Assembly (NCBI GenBank): GCA_009733575.1 | Contig: ML769455.1 | Location: forward strand, 124,001 to 188,000 | DNA: 64,000 bases | Direction of reading: 5' to 3' | Origin: Gymnopus androsaceus JB14 | Taxonomy: Eukaryota; Basidiomycota; Agaricomycetes; Agaricales; Omphalotaceae | In this document: piece after piece, positions 46,186 through 58,689 of the stretch | How positions within the stretch are numbered: position 1 is the first letter of the stretch | How the letters are laid out: each line of letters begins with the position of its first letter | Made by a program: the position numbers and the translations under genes | The notes under the pieces: generated by a model | Databases searched by the model: none | Told to the model about the DNA's origin: nothing | What the model saw: only the letters and a program-made list of their open reading frames with translations

Positions 46186-47782
46186 ATGAAGCATATCAAC
46201 GAAGCTGTTTCTGGAGTTTCTGGGTATTTTCCAAAGAATAACCCCGAAATTGGCACTCCGTTCAATCTAAAGGAGGTATGCTCCAGTACTATCCATGAAA
46301 ATACATTGACTTGAACGAGCCGTAGGATGCCTCTGTTCCTCTACTTTTTACACCCATCACCATCGGCAATGTGACTTTCAAGAACCGCATCTTTGCTGTA
46401 TGATCAAACTCTAACTGAGCACTAAGCTCTTCTTGACGCGTCTTTCTGTGTAGGCCCCTATGTGTCAGTATAGCTCTGACAATGGACATGCCACCGACTG
46501 GCATGTCGTACATATAGGCGTACGCTATCTATTCTGATCTTGTATTGCACACTTGCTTTACTGATGTATGACTCTAGAGTATGGCTGTACGGGGTATTGG
46601 TGCAATTTGCATGGAAGCCACTGCGGTTGTACCAGAGGGCCGCATTTCACCAGAGGATGCTGTGAGTCCTTTTGAAGACGCTTGATGCTTCGCTAACAAG
46701 CTACATGACTATTTGGTAGGGTATTTGGACAGATTCACAGATGGAACCTTTGAAACGCATTGTTAATTTTGCTCATGCCCATGGTACAAAGATTGGAGTA
46801 CAGCTTGCACACGCAGGTAGGAAAGCCTCGACATATGCAACCTGGGTTCAAGTCCATGGTCATCACCATACCGCTTCAAAGGAAGAAAATGGCTGGCCCG
46901 ATGAAGGTACGTACGATGTTTTGTACTGCGATATCATGCTGAATAATGTTGTAGTCTTTGGTCCTAGCTCAATTGCTTGGTCCGAGAACTTTGGAGAGCC
47001 CAAAGAACTCACTAAAGATGAGTTGGTCAAAATTGAGGATGCTTTTCTTGCCTCGATCAGAAGGTGTCAAGAGATAGGATGTACTGTAGGCTACCATGAT
47101 TGGGATTGTCCATTCACTGATTTCATACACAGTTGACTTCATCGAACTTCATCGGTGCTCATGGATACTTGCTTCACTCCTTCGTTTCACCTCTGTCCAA
47201 CACCCGTTCTGATGAATTCGGAGGCCAGTCGCTTGAAAATCGCCTCCGTTGGCCATTGCAACTCATCGCAAGGTGCCGCGAGACCTGGTCGAAGCCGCTC
47301 TTTGTGAGAATCAGTGCTACTGAATGGGCGGAAGGCCAGAGCAAGAAAATGGACAGTGGAAACAGTTTGGGATCGAGCAAAGCAAGATATACGCTGCTGA
47401 AATGCATAAACTTGGAGTGGACCTGGTTCATGTCAGCACAGGGGGAAACTGGTCAGGTCAAAAGGTGGCTACTGGTCCAGGATTCCAAGTGCGTGTTGCA
47501 GTTTATATCATATGAACAAAGCATCACTGACTCAAACCTACTTTGCAGGTTCCATTTGCTGAAGAAATTAAGAAATCCAACCCAAAGCTGTTTGTAGGAA
47601 CTGTTGGCTTGATTACGGATGCCAAAATCGCCGAATCGTACCTTCAAGAAGGCAAAGCCGACGTTATATTTCTAGCCCGAGCTTTGCTGCGTAATCCTCA
47701 TTGGCCTTTGGAGGCTGCTGAACAGCTGGGTGTTCGTGTGAAGGCTGCCAACCAATACGAGCGAACCTTTTATCGCATGTAG
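46186..47782 (+). CDS. Old yellow enzyme, YqjM-type (NADH:flavin oxidoreductase)
   Basis: FMN-dependent ene-reductase that reduces activated C=C bonds of enals, enones and xenobiotics. Blocks in order: [37 protein letters not shown] (the Cys of class III enzymes), [30 protein letters not shown], the [17 protein letters not shown] signature with catalytic His, [35 protein letters not shown], and [18 protein letters not shown]. About 425 residues, ends at TAG 47780-47782. The gene has seven introns. Two single-base breaks: an extra C at 47152 inside the signature and a missing base at 47336-47337 ([14 protein letters not shown]). Homology is kept on both sides of each. Confidence 0.92.
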
Positions 47783-47936
47783 TAGAATACTTACATAGAA
47801 GAAAACAGTGATTGGATTTCTGGTTTCTGGTTTCCGATGCTTCCCGCTTACACGTGCATGTGATCGCTTCTAAGTTATCTCAGTCTGAATATCTCTCTTT
47901 TCTATTCCCACCACTCCCTCCCTAGGCGCATTTTCG

Positions 47937-49636
47937 ATGCCTTCCAGCATCGAATTGCCTCGTTTATCTCTTCCAAATCATAGCTTGTTTCTCATAGAAG
48001 AGTCCCGACGAAGATCTTCAACAACCATCAACGACTTGTTCCCTCAAACTCATGAAGACTATGACCAGTCAGAGATTGACAGTATACATCCTCTTTGGAA
48101 ACGGGATTTATTCTCTCTTTTGGAGCAGCCTAACTCCTCAGTTGGCGCATTCCTCATCCACTTTCTCATGACGTTCTTCATCCTGGTCTCCGCCGTCGTA
48201 ACGGTGCTCGAGACAGTACCGGCTTTCCAGTGAGTCCACATTGGTATTCTTTTCTTGTATACCGCTCAAAACTCCTTGGTTGGCATTGTTTTAGCTCCAT
48301 TAATCCTCAGATTTGGTTTGGAATTGAGACTACCCTGGTGGCGTTGTTTACAGTGGAGTACATAGCTCGTTGTACGGCCTGGAGCTCATCATGGCCAAGC
48401 TTGCTGAAGTGGATGATATGTGCGTTATACCAACGTTGGCTTTATCCAGTGTACTGATTCAAACGTCTTAGCATTCTACGGCGTGATAGACTTGCTTTCC
48501 GTGCTTCCCTATTTCATCGAGATAATAATGCAACAAGATACGGTCAGAACTCCTTATTTTCTCCTTTGACGGTTGGACTCACACGTGACTTCAGGCTGTA
48601 TTCTTTCGTTTCTCTATTCTACGGATGTTCAGACTGCTTCGAGTATTCCGACCGTTTAGATATAATCATACGATCTTACTGTGCGTCTCTGTCCTCTCTC
48701 GTATTTCCATTACTCATTCTCGACGTGCAGCACTATCGAAGTTATGTATCTCTCAGTGCGGCGATCACAGGTATGTTCTTCTGCTCGTTATTGTCTACAG
48801 CGGTGAACATCTTTTAGCACGCACTGCTTGCCATAGGTTTCTTCGTATTCATGTTGCTGACAATATTCAGTACGCTGCTGTACGTCAATGGCTTTGCCCT
48901 CTTTGTTTAAGCTAATATTGGCACAGATACTTTGCTGAACGAGGGACCTGGGACACTACTCTAGAAACCTTCATAAACTCGGATGGAGATCCTACGCAGT
49001 TCGCGGTGCGCGCGCTTTCATTTTTCTATCTTTTTTATTCATAGTGTCTCTAGTCAATTCCCGCTGCAGCTTGGTGAGTCAAGTACGTTCATATTGTTAA
49101 TAGTTTCATTGACTTTTCATTCTAGGTTTGTGCTAGTTAGTGAGTGCACCGATATCAATCTCGTGCAACTCTAGCTAATTCTGCGAAGCAATCACTACTG
49201 TAGGTTATGGAGAAATCACTCCGCGTTCAATCCTCGGCCGACTGGTTACTCTTCCTCTCCTGGTATTTGGCCTTCTCCTTATCGCACTACCAAGTTTTGT
49301 GCTCGGCCGAGAGTTTAGTATAGTTTGGGAAAAGATGACTTCCAAGGTGTGCTGTGATCAAAACCAATATTTTGTCATCTCTTACGCCAGTTCGTATAGC
49401 AATCTCAACAAGAGGACCACGATCTCGATTCTCCGGTGGAAATGCGTAGCGCTCCATTGACTCGCTCTCACTCTGATCGAGACCTTTCAAATCGCAAGCT
49501 CGCTCAGAATCAAATGGAATTGAGCAGGCAAATAACAGAATTACGCGCTAGTGTCGACGCTCAAGGAGAATTGATTAAGAAACTTTTAGACATCATAGAA
49601 ACCAAGTCAAAAGGGAAGCAGAGAGCGACCCATTGA
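47937..49636 (+). CDS. Voltage-gated potassium channel (Kv-type)
   Basis: Six-TM channel subunit, expected in the plasma membrane as a tetramer. S1 is FLIHFLMTFFILVSAVVTVL, S2 IWFGIETTLVALFTVEYIAR, S3 FYGVIDLLSVLPYFIEI, S4 FRFSILRMFRLLRVFRPFR with regular Arg spacing, and S5 LLAIGFFVFMLLTIFSTLL. The pore is WFVLVTITTVGYGEITP with the TVGYG filter, and S6 is LPLLVFGLLLIALPSFVLG. The C-tail has a coiled coil (QITELRASVDAQGELIKKLLD) that may assist assembly. Eleven small introns, all GT-AG, no frame break. It shares its S1-S4 plan with the pore-less protein at 11.4 kb but the two are clearly different families. Confidence 0.93.
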
Positions 49637-50052
49637 AAAGCTGGAGCCTCGGGGCCTGTCTTATTTAATACATATTATTATGTGCTTGGGTTTTGGAGAA
49701 TACACTGTATTATACCGCATATTATGAGTACTAGCTCTGCTCTGAAAGTTTGAGCTAAAGACTGGTCCGTATCAGGTTTATCACACATTTCTTCAGATGG
49801 CTTATCGCAACGTTCAGCAGCTGATTCCATGTGAGTAGAAGTTTACCTTTTACAGTGTGAAGATGACCACCAGCCACATTTCCAAAGCTGGGTCCAAAAG
49901 TGGTACAAAATTTGGCTATGCGTTTGCGAGTTAATCCTGGTGGCGTTTTCGGACCGGAGACAACGGCCGATGAAACATATAAAACGATCTTGACTCGGAC
50001 GACTTCAAGACTGCTTCCAAGACTGCTTTATTTTCCCCTATCATTATTCATT
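49637..50052. other. Intergenic stretch
   Basis: No supported gene. It holds the 3' end region of the channel gene and the promoter of the TYR1 gene. ATATAAAACG lies at about 49978-49987 and could be a TATA-like site for TYR1, 65 bases before its ATG. Confidence 0.35.
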
Positions 50053-51761
50053 ATGTTTTCTTCTTCGAGCCCGGACGATCCCTATGAGGAACAACCCACG
50101 CTAGGGCTTATTGGAATGGGTGCAATGGGAAAGATGTACGCAAAATACCTTTCAAAAGCCGGATGGAAAAAGTAAGATCTACGAGTTGGATCCATGGCAT
50201 ATGTTGACGAACTCAAGCCAGAATATACGTCTGCGATAAGCCCTCCAAATACGAGGAACTCAAAGAGCTTTATTCAAGTACGTTCTTTGCTACAAATAGA
50301 TTGTCATTCACTAATTATCTAGCCAGATATCCCCGGAATCAAGGTTTTCAAAGACGGCCATGCTGTCGCGCGAACTGCCGACTTTATGATGTATTCTGTC
50401 GAAGCGGAATTCATTGACCAAGTTGTTTCAGAATTTGGACCATGTACGCATCATTACAAGTTCAAGCTTGCACACCTGATCCTCCACACTCCCAGCCACG
50501 AAAATCAACGCAATCGTAGCGGGACAAACTTCGGTAAAGGCTCCCGAAAAGGAGGCTTTTGAAAAGTATCTTCCTGTCGATGTCAACATCGTCTCATGTC
50601 ATTCACTGCATGGCCCGACGGTATCCCCTCTAGGTCAACCTCTTGTACGCGTCTTCTTCTCCCGCGGTGATGCATTCAAATTTAACTACCATTATTAGAT
50701 CCTCATACGCCACCGCGGCACCGAAGAGGCCCTGCATTTTGTTGAAAACATCTTTCGCTCTTTCGGATCTCGTTATGTATATCTGAGTTTCGAGGAACAT
50801 GACGAGGTAACAGCGAATACTCTCTAACAGACATTCTGAGCCTGAAATATTTGCATCTTGGGTTACAGGTTACTGCGAATACTCAAGCTGTTACACATGC
50901 CGCCTTCTTGAGGTGTGTATCGTATTAGTTGAGTTGATTTCGCTTGCTCACTTGCATGATTATTTTGCTAGTATGGGTACTGCGTGGGCATCAGCCCGGT
51001 CTTATCCCTGGGAACATGGTCTTTACATTGGCGGTATGGAGACAGTAAAAGTAAATCTTACCTTGCGCATCTACAGCAACGCTTGGCATGTATACGCTGG
51101 ACTAGCGATCCTCAACCCGACGGCACGCAAACAAATCAATCGATATTCGCAAAGCGCCACGGAGCTTTACAAGCTGATGTTGGAAGCAGGAAGTGGAAGT
51201 GCGAATCAGATATTTTCGAAACGGGAAAGTGAGGACAAATTGCGGAAGAGGGTTGAGTGGGCGAGAGACGTTGTATTCGGAGGACACGAAGGGCGCAAAC
51301 CAATTTTGTTATCTCAAGACATTCTAAACAAGTTCAGTTTGGGACAAGTCTCAACAGCGAATCATCAATCCAACTCACACCTTTCTCTACTGGCTATGGT
51401 CGATTGCTGGGCTCATCTGCGCATTAATCCATTCCACCACCTTGATCTAGCTGCGACCCCAGTATTTCGTCTTTTCCTGGGCGTCGCGGAACATCTCTTT
51501 CTTTCACCCTCCCTGCTCTCCTCTGCATTACATTCGACAATATACGATACCTGGCATCGTGCTGATGACTTGGAATTTGTTGTTGCGGCACGAGGGTGGA
51601 GTCAATGCGTCGAATTCGGCAGTTTCGAGGTGTATAGACGGAGATTCGAGGAAACGCGAACTTTTTTCGAGGGGAGATTTGAAGAAGCTGGAAAGTTGGG
51701 TAGTGAAATGATTAAAGCGGTAATGGAGAGTGAGGTAGACGAGTCTAGCTTGAGTAGCTGA
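50053..51761 (+). CDS. TYR1: Prephenate dehydrogenase (Tyr1)
   Basis: Converts prephenate to 4-hydroxyphenylpyruvate, the NADP-linked step of tyrosine synthesis. The Rossmann start is LGLIGMGAMGKMYAKYLSKA, followed by IVAGQTSVKAPEKEAFEKYL, VSCHSLHGPTVSPLGQPLIL, YVYLSFEEHDEVTANTQAVT and HAAFLSMGTAW. All are hallmarks of the fungal Tyr1 family. The C-terminal half is helical and forms the dimerisation domain. About 450 residues with six introns; the frame is intact. The start is the first ATG in frame and is followed by an acidic stretch (SSSPDDPYEEQP) before the fold. Confidence 0.93.
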
Positions 51762-52063
51762 TAATGCATCTTTACGGTTCAGGTACCGGTGATATGAACA
51801 GCTTTGACCTGACCTCCGTCTTGTTTCGTTATCAATCGGTGCGTGATCACGCACGTTAAAAGGGACACTTTAGGGAAAGCGTACTTCTAGCGTACGTACT
51901 TTGTTTCATTCTCATCTCCGAGTTTCAATGCGCGCAATCTTTCTCCACATATGTATCTATTGTCTTTTAGTGCTTGCCGGCTCAATCCCGAAGGGTGATA
52001 AATATTCTATGTCACACATTTATTTTATCGCCTTCCTTCCCCCTACTCCACCCCACTCCAGCC
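51762..52063. other. Short intergenic stretch
   Basis: No supported gene. It has pyrimidine-rich sequence just before the start of the phosphatase gene. Confidence 0.3.
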
Positions 52064-53154
52064 ATGCTTGTCAACGCCGAGTCCTCTATTCCTTACCCTC
52101 CTTTTGTCGACATTGAAGGAGTCATAAACATCCGCTCCGTTGGTGGATATACCACCAGTACAGGACGCGTTGTTAAACCCAACATCATATATCGCTCCGG
52201 TGATGTTTCCAGTATCACTGAGAGAGGCAGGGAGCAGTTCACGCAACTGGGGGTTCACGTTGTCTTTGATTTTCGGGCGGACAATGAGATCAAAGACTAC
52301 GATTCTGCTACACCTGCTATCGAAGGCGTTAGGATAATTCGTGCTCCTGCAGGAATACCGAACGCATTTGATCCTGTGAGTATAGCTATGAGGTAGGGTA
52401 TTGTTTCTTCGCTGGTGTTCTCGAGCTCATGCCATCCATTGCAGGTTGAAGAAGTACGAGACCAATGAGCTTGAAGTAAGTACCGTAGTTTCAAGCAAGT
52501 CGACAAAATATAACCATGATTCATAGGCATTCCTAGTGACCTATCAAGAAATACTGGAAACTGCGGGCGAAACATTCAGAAAGGTCTTCACGCACCTCAG
52601 GGATTACCCGGACCAGACTTGCCTTGTACACTGCACCGGTAAGCTTGTCAATCTTTGTTACATCGTCCATTTCCCTGAATAGCTGCCGTTCCCGTCGCAG
52701 CGGGTAAAGACCGAACGGGGATGTTTATTGCGCTCTTCATGATGGTAAGTGAAAGCCGACGCCTAATGTTCAAGGGAAGCGTCAACCCTCCTCCGATGAC
52801 AGGTTTTAGGTGTTTTGGACACTCAGGTCATCCAAGAATATGCCCTGACGTCTGCTGGGCTTGCACCGGTATTCCACCTTCTCACTCGCAAATTCCAAAA
52901 TATTGCTGTGTTCCGGGACAACTGGAAAGGGATGATTGCGATGGGGACATCAAAGTATGTCCAGGAGATTGCTCAGGATTATGGATGACTGACGTTGTGT
53001 TCCTTGTTCCTTGACCTGTTTCAGGCCCGAGACCATGACAGCGATTCTACAGATTATTCGCGAAAAATACGGCGGAGTTGAAGGATACTTTAAGACTCAC
53101 CTGCAGATGGACGAGCAGGATATTGAGAAAATTCGGAGCAACTATCTTCTTTGA
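52064..53154 (+). CDS. Dual-specificity/tyrosine phosphatase-like protein
   Basis: Belongs to the family of atypical Tyr/Ser phosphatases found in fungi and bacteria (Y_phosphatase3 type). The N-terminal block INIRSVGGYTTSTGRVVKPN and YRSGDVSSITERG, then HVVFDFRADNEIKDY, is the family pattern. The P-loop is HCTAGKDRTG with catalytic Cys and Arg, followed by VLDTQVIQEYALTSAGLAPV and the helical cap ending MDEQDIEKIRSNYL. About 265 residues; five introns, all in phase. A role in phosphoinositide or protein dephosphorylation is possible. There is no signal peptide or membrane segment. Confidence 0.88.
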
Positions 53155-53389
53155 CTCTGCGGAATGATCTTGACCTTACTATAGTTTTGTCTATAGTTTC
53201 TTATTGTGTTTCTTATTGTGTTTCTTATACTGTAGTCAGTTACTGTAATATTAGTCTCTCTATAATCACTCGGTCAAACCGTGGCGCTGATCTGTTGTTG
53301 TTGGCTATTATTGGCAATGGCTTGTTCAAGTTCTTCCCATACCACCAAATACAACTAACTGATTGCACTTCTTCATTTCGACTTGGAGT

Positions 53390-54914
53390 ATGGACGAGTT
53401 CTATTCTCGTTATGGAGGACACGAGGCGAACCCTCCACGTGTTGCCAGTGCAAGCACAGATTCCTCGTCCTCTGAATCTCGTTCCACAGCTGGAACTTCT
53501 CCGTTTCTAAACACTGTTCAACCACCCGTTCTTGACTTTTATTCGAAAGCAGGCCCTTCAACGATGTACCATAGCGAGGATCAGAATGCAGTCGCGTCTT
53601 CCAGTAGGCGTAGGACACCTTCCTATCATCCGGATTTCACTGGACGACCTAATCCACTCAGTCACAGCCCTTCACCAATTCCAATCCCCATGCCAGCTGC
53701 AATGACCATGCCAGTTCCAGACCTTACTCCTCCCGGAATTCCCATAGACCTACATGATTCTGGCGTTGATTTTGGTCCTGGTGTTCGACCAACATCCCGT
53801 GCATCGTCCGGAAGAGCAGATCAGCCTCCTGCAGACAATAATGTGCCGCTTTTCCGCTCCCGCTCTCTTATGGGGATTTGCTAAGACGCAATCTCGATTG
53901 GGATTTGTTAGACCTCGGCCTGCTACAATCCTAAGCGAATCAAACTCGGACTCGGACTCGGACTCGGACTTGGGTTTGAACTTGGTGGCTCCCCACTTTC
54001 ACACCTATGAGGCTTCCACCCAAGCACTGGTTGAAGAGCTCCGGCCTGTAATTGAGAGTTGTATAGAAATCGTTGTTCGGTTAATTCCTGTGAGTTTTTG
54101 TGATCCCTTTATATCGTGTCATTCATTAAATTATCCCCAGAGTGCTCCCCCAGTTTCCACAGGTAGATTCATAAGATTGAGGATGGGGCGGGAAGAAGAA
54201 GCAAGCGCATCAATGGAAGGAACTCTGCGGCATCTATGGAGTTGCATCACTCTCCGGCCTGGTTGTGCTTGCCCAAACGAGGAAGAGCAGAGTGAACTAC
54301 CTGAAGGCGAAAGAGGGTCAGATGTGTGTCGTGAATTCCATGAAGCTTTTGAACGGAAGCTACGTCGCTTCACGACGTGAGTAATTCCTCCTTCTTCCCT
54401 ATTAAAACTTATGGATTATCCTAGTCGAATGAGAACCTTTCACAACCAAATTAACAGACCGCGGAGGATGCATAGTGTGACTTTCACCGAAAGGCTTTTG
54501 GGATGGCAGGACGCATTCGACCAGTGGATTAATCGGTTCGAGGTTGGTTTACACTCCTGTTTCAGTGGACTGGCTACTTACTTTTTTTACAGCGATTAAA
54601 CGCGTATCTAAGGCTCCGTCTCGCACATGCACACGCCAAACAACTACATTCTCAACTACGAACACGAACGTAGGGTCGCTGAGCAAATGCGCTCCTCTGA
54701 AAGCAGTGAATCCGGGTCTGGGGGAAGTGCAAATGGCCGACATCATCATCGACGCCGCACATTGGCCGTCCAGCAACTTAAAGGAGATTATGATGCCGCC
54801 AAGAGTGCTCTGCTGGATGCACACAAACGAGCGGCGGGATTGGCTTGGAGACGCGACGGAATGGGACAGTTAATGAGAGAATTTGGGACATGGACCATGA
54901 GGGACGAAGTGTAA
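53390..54914 (+). CDS. Unknown protein, disordered N-half and helical C-half
   Basis: ATG at 53390 (MDEFYSRYGGHEANPP) starts a Ser/Pro-rich disordered half with PIPIPMP-type repeats and a Ser-Asp run encoded by TCGGAC repeats (53947-53970). The second half is helical: TYEASTQALVEELRPVIESC, RLRMGREEEASASMEGTLRH, CREFHEAFERKLRRF and AVQQLKGDYDAAKSALLDAH. Ends at TAA 54912-54914. Frame breaks are seen at the GGGG of 53872-53876 (one extra or one missing base) and near 54671 (extra T). No family is recognised. The HxxF/R-rich helices could form a coiled-coil dimer. It is on the same strand as the phosphatase, 235 bases downstream. Confidence 0.6.
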
Positions 54915-56078
54915 GTTCGAATAGATGCTGGACAATGGGCTTCCGATGCGCGGAACAATTTGGCATTACAAGCCATGTTAAATGTGGTACATGTAACATG
55001 GTGTACTAATTAATAGTAAACTGAAGCTTGCTACTTATTGTTCGCTGATGCGTTGAATGAGCTCCGTCAAAAATGGAGGCAGACTGGAGGGGCAGTAAAC
55101 CTAAAGGAATTGAAATCGGCGAAACTGAGTATCGAGGACTAGTCGCTGTAGTCAATGTCATTCAACTTCCCCCAAACTGAGCTCCTGTTAGAAATCATCT
55201 ATTTTGTGGCCTTATTTTGCCGACGTCCGGAGAATTGATTCTTAGGCAATCCACAGTAACTCGGACTTGAGTGTGGATACTTGCCAAAAGTTTTCTCAAA
55301 TGATGATCGATCTAATAACGAACGCTTTGACCATGACTTCCTGGCACCGATCATAACTCGTTCGGAAAATGGATCAATCAACATAGGAATCCATAACGAC
55401 CAATCCAAGTCGCTTTTAAATTAAATTAAATGTAATTTGGCAACCTCAGAATCAACTCGCTCGACCAGACGATGTCGGTCTTGAACTTCCTAGGGTATGT
55501 ATATAAGTATGCGGTATCTTTGGCTTGATGAAACTTCAAGCAAAGAAAGATTCGGAGTACTAGTTAGCCCTAAAAATGAAACTGAACATCAGGATCCAGG
55601 TTCGAACGCGTTTGCATTTGCACTCAATTTGCACCGCCGTTTGTTCATCTTTGATTGATCTGAATTGTCGGGATTGACGATCGGTGATATAACCTTATTT
55701 TGGCTAAGAAAAAGAAACGCACATCAATTCGATACAAGTAAGTATAAAAACACAGTGTTCTAGTATATATATAGTACCCGAATCTATCATCAACTAAATA
55801 CAAAGTATGTATAAATACACAGTGTCCTCGTATATGTGCACTGGCAGGAAGCGACAGAGCGAAATCGAAATCAAAGAAGGAATCTTCCAAGCATTTTTGA
55901 TTCGCTCAGAGTGTCTAGAGTTCATGGAACGCTCTAGTAGCCCATTAGTAAACATTCTTCAAGTTCAACCTCATTGGAGGAGAAATATTGAGAGTTACGG
56001 TCACCCCTCTGAAGTACTATGAGCTCAAGTATACTGCCATTACGGTGCTTTGAGATTATATCTCGAGAGTGCTAGAAT
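54915..56078. other. Gene-poor stretch with degenerate repeats
   Basis: No confident gene. At 55302-55330 the motif CGATCTAATAACGAACGC with flanking bases matches segments at about 58493-58520 and 59488-59517 that follow the coiled-coil gene copies. On the minus strand all three read SKRSLLDR or SKRSLPDR. A direct repeat of about 30 bases occurs at 55738 and 55805 (GTAAGTATAAAAACACAGTG and GTATGTATAAATACACAGTG). Confidence 0.45.
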
Positions 56079-56641
56079 TCAAAGCAAAAAAAAGAGGTGC
56101 TAAGTATAGAGCTTCGGGTTTAGTAGCACATATCGAGCTTGGCATACCTTTATCTTTGTTTGCAGTATATGCACATTCTTATAACAGGAGGAGATATCAT
56201 GAAGACGGCTGAATATTCTTTTAATGGAGAGATACTTCATCCAAGACATTTTCCGAGCATTATGATCTCCTAACGAGATATCGATGGCATTTGTATGGAT
56301 TCTGTAAAAATGAGGCTACTTGTATCGTGTGCAATGATAGATCAAACTCACCGAAGCAAACGTTCTTTATATTCTATGTATTTATTCGGACATCCCACGA
56401 CGCAGATCGGAAGAGACGAAGCCAAGTCCGACCTGTACTTCTCCAGCAGCTGATCAACAGTTTCGATAGTACCTTCGAGTCCTCGAAGAGTTATGCAGGG
56501 AAAGAAAATGCAACGGAATAGTAGGATTAAAGCACTGATAGTGAGTGCAAGTGTCCATGCAATGGGACTTGAAGCCATCGGATAGATATCCTGAGCGATG
56601 ATTTGACCAACTTCGGTTTCCATGAGGGATTCAAAGGTCAT
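56079..56641 (-). CDS. Small one-TM/coiled-coil protein, copy A
   Basis: ATG at 56641 (MTFESLMETEVGQIIAQDI). Three exons: 56352-56641, 56148-56301 and 56079-56099, all with GT-AG introns in phase, giving about 154 residues. There is one hydrophobic segment (WTLALTISALILLFRCIFFP), then the signature LRGLEGTIETVDQLLEKYR and IEYKERLLR. The second exon encodes an amphipathic helix (DISLGDHNARKMSWMKYLS...HILQTKIK). The third exon codes for only seven residues and does not match that of copy C, so the C-terminus is likely lost. It is a paralogue of the gene at 59.75 kb. The family is unknown to me. It lies 5' to the HD1 relic in the duplicated block. Confidence 0.65.
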
Positions 56642-57344
56642 AGTGGTGATATGAAAACTCAGCAGTGAGCTTAGCCTTTTATACACAAGTAGGTCAGATT
56701 CACTTTTTATGATCACATCAATACACTTACCCATCTTTCGACTTCTCTCGGGGATTTGAAGACAGAAAGTGATCGGCGTTTGTGTCGGAATTGTTGCACA
56801 GAATCTATTTCCTTGATTCCAGTACACCTAAAGTGGTAGATTCCTCGATAATCCGACTCGTCGATGATAATTCTGAAACGATCTGAAAGTTTCAGACCTC
56901 AGGCCTCTGTCCCGCCGAAGGGAAGGGCAGGCATCTACTTGTACACTGTACAGTGCTTAGCCCAGCCACGAAATGAAAAATCTATGCAGCAGGGTTTAAT
57001 GCAAAGCAATGTAAACCTTAATCGGCGCCTAAGGCAGTCTATAGAGACGAGCGCCATTTCATTCGGACTCATAACATGCCCGAAACAACTATTATGGAAA
57101 TACACATGGACAACCACATTTTGACTCGGAGCTGAGGGCCCGAGGCTCATCGCCGCGTCGCTGTATCAGACTGCGAGACTCGTACTGCACGAAAAGCATA
57201 GCTAGCCTGGATTCAACAAGCTCGAGTGTCTTGAACCCTAGGCTAATGATTCCTCACTATTGAACTCTATTGAATGGTGGTTCGAGCCTCAAATTCAGCG
57301 AGGTTCAACAATCCCTCTATGGAGATAAAGACGACGACGAAGTG
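56642..57344. other. Upstream of copy A; no gene seen
   Basis: Contains the putative promoter of copy A and short open frames without family likeness. Not similar to any other part of the window that I could detect. Confidence 0.35.
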
Positions 57345-58062
57345 GCAATCTCTCTCGTAGGCATCGGTCTAAACCATAGCCTCCTCCAACCGCACCGTCA
57401 TATCCTGAAGTAGAAGGCGCAGACGACATCATCCTCCAGTGCCGTAACCACATCGACTTGGAAATCAGCTAAATCCATCCCCATCTCAGGATGCAAAATT
57501 AAACTCGTCCGAAAGCACTGTGAACAAGAAGGAATCGAATTTGAACGACGATGCTGATGCTGATGCTGATGTGTGGTTGAGATTGAATGTGGAGGGACCG
57601 AAGGATGAGGTGAAATTTCAGATTACGTGTGGTCGCGAGGAGAGGAGTCGGTGCCCGAAACCGGTACCACCATATTAGCAGGAGACTTCGCCAAGAGCCC
57701 CGTAAACTTCATATGCACATCCATCCTACTGATATCCTCTCAGACCCTTCTCCTTGCGAATGGAATCAAGTATCCAGTATGGAGGGAGGAAAGCCGGAGA
57801 ATGTTGTTGGCTTCCTGCTCTGCATTCGAAAGTAGGGATGGACTGAGCATGAGGAGTGGGATTAGGGTGGGTCAGACCCTCCGTAGCCCGAAAGAGCAAG
57901 AAGTTGAGGGCAGGGGAATGGGTTTCGGAAGAGGTTCGCTTGCGTTGGGGGTGGGGGAAGGCAGGGTGGTATCGAAGATGAATGCAGATGATGTCGGGGA
58001 AGAATCGAAGGAGCTTTATACTGGGGACGTTGAGACGGGGAGGCGTCGGCATCCAAGTCTGA
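57345..58062 (-). pseudogene. HD1 mating-type gene relic, C-terminal part only
   Basis: The minus strand aligns piecewise to the last exon and 3' end of the HD1 gene at 62.0-63.1 kb. Upstream end: GACGCCTCCCCGTCTC just after an AATCAG acceptor, then KRTSSETHSP against KRASSETHDP of HD1. Downstream end: the GGATCGAAGG/GATGAGGTGAA block and the CTCGTAGGC.TCGGTC block recur in the same order. The exon with the homeodomain and everything upstream is absent between 58063 and 58690. The frame is broken and a (GATGCT)n-like microsatellite has expanded at 57549-57572. This is a truncated second HD1 copy rather than a working mating-type gene. Confidence 0.65.
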
Positions 58063-58689
58063 TTTTGAACATGATACGAAGGAGGATGGTTAGTGATAAT
58101 CGATAAAGATCAATTAAATTTCCGGACAAGGTAGCTGAAGATCTCAACTGAAATTTCGCAAGTATGGGAGACGCGGTGATTCGAGTGCCTTGAGAAGAAA
58201 AATGCTGTGTCTGGTTTTCTCCCGCCTCGGTTGGCTTTCGAGCTTGATCGATAGCTTCTTGGGTATCATTTAGCTCCTGAAAGCTCTACACCAGAGGCCG
58301 CCCTAAACGTAAAATACTCAAAACTTCATCCAAGTTTTGCTGCGCGCGATCGAAACTGGCAAGCTTTAAAGTGTGCAAGCAAGTCGAGATACTTCTTCAT
58401 TATTGTTAGACCTGAAAGGCCTGTTTACGTACCTTTAGAAGAGTTAGGAGAAGGTGACGTTTAGCCTCGTGATTGTCTTACGCCATCACCGTCGATCTAA
58501 TAACGAGCGCTTTGACTTCAATTCATTTTGGGCTGAACGGACTCATCGATCAGAAAGAATGCAGTGAAATATATAAATATCACACATAGTATCTCAACAA
58601 AAAAAAATTGGACGGATACAGAAAGTACGAAAGCCATTAATGAGAAGACGAATGAATTAGATAGCCCGGTGTAGGCGCTAGGATGTCAA
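58063..58689. other. Stretch between HD1 relic and copy B
   Basis: No homeodomain sequence is present where the missing exons of HD1 would be expected. The segment around 58441-58520 (GCCTCGTGATTGT, TACGCCATCAC, CGATCTAATAACGAGCGCTT) is repeated at 59450-59520. Otherwise non-coding. Confidence 0.45.

Noticed and set aside
53947..53970. TCGGAC hexamer repeat as a separate element
   Set aside because: It is an in-frame Ser-Asp run within the coding region of the 53.4-kb gene, a normal low-complexity expansion.
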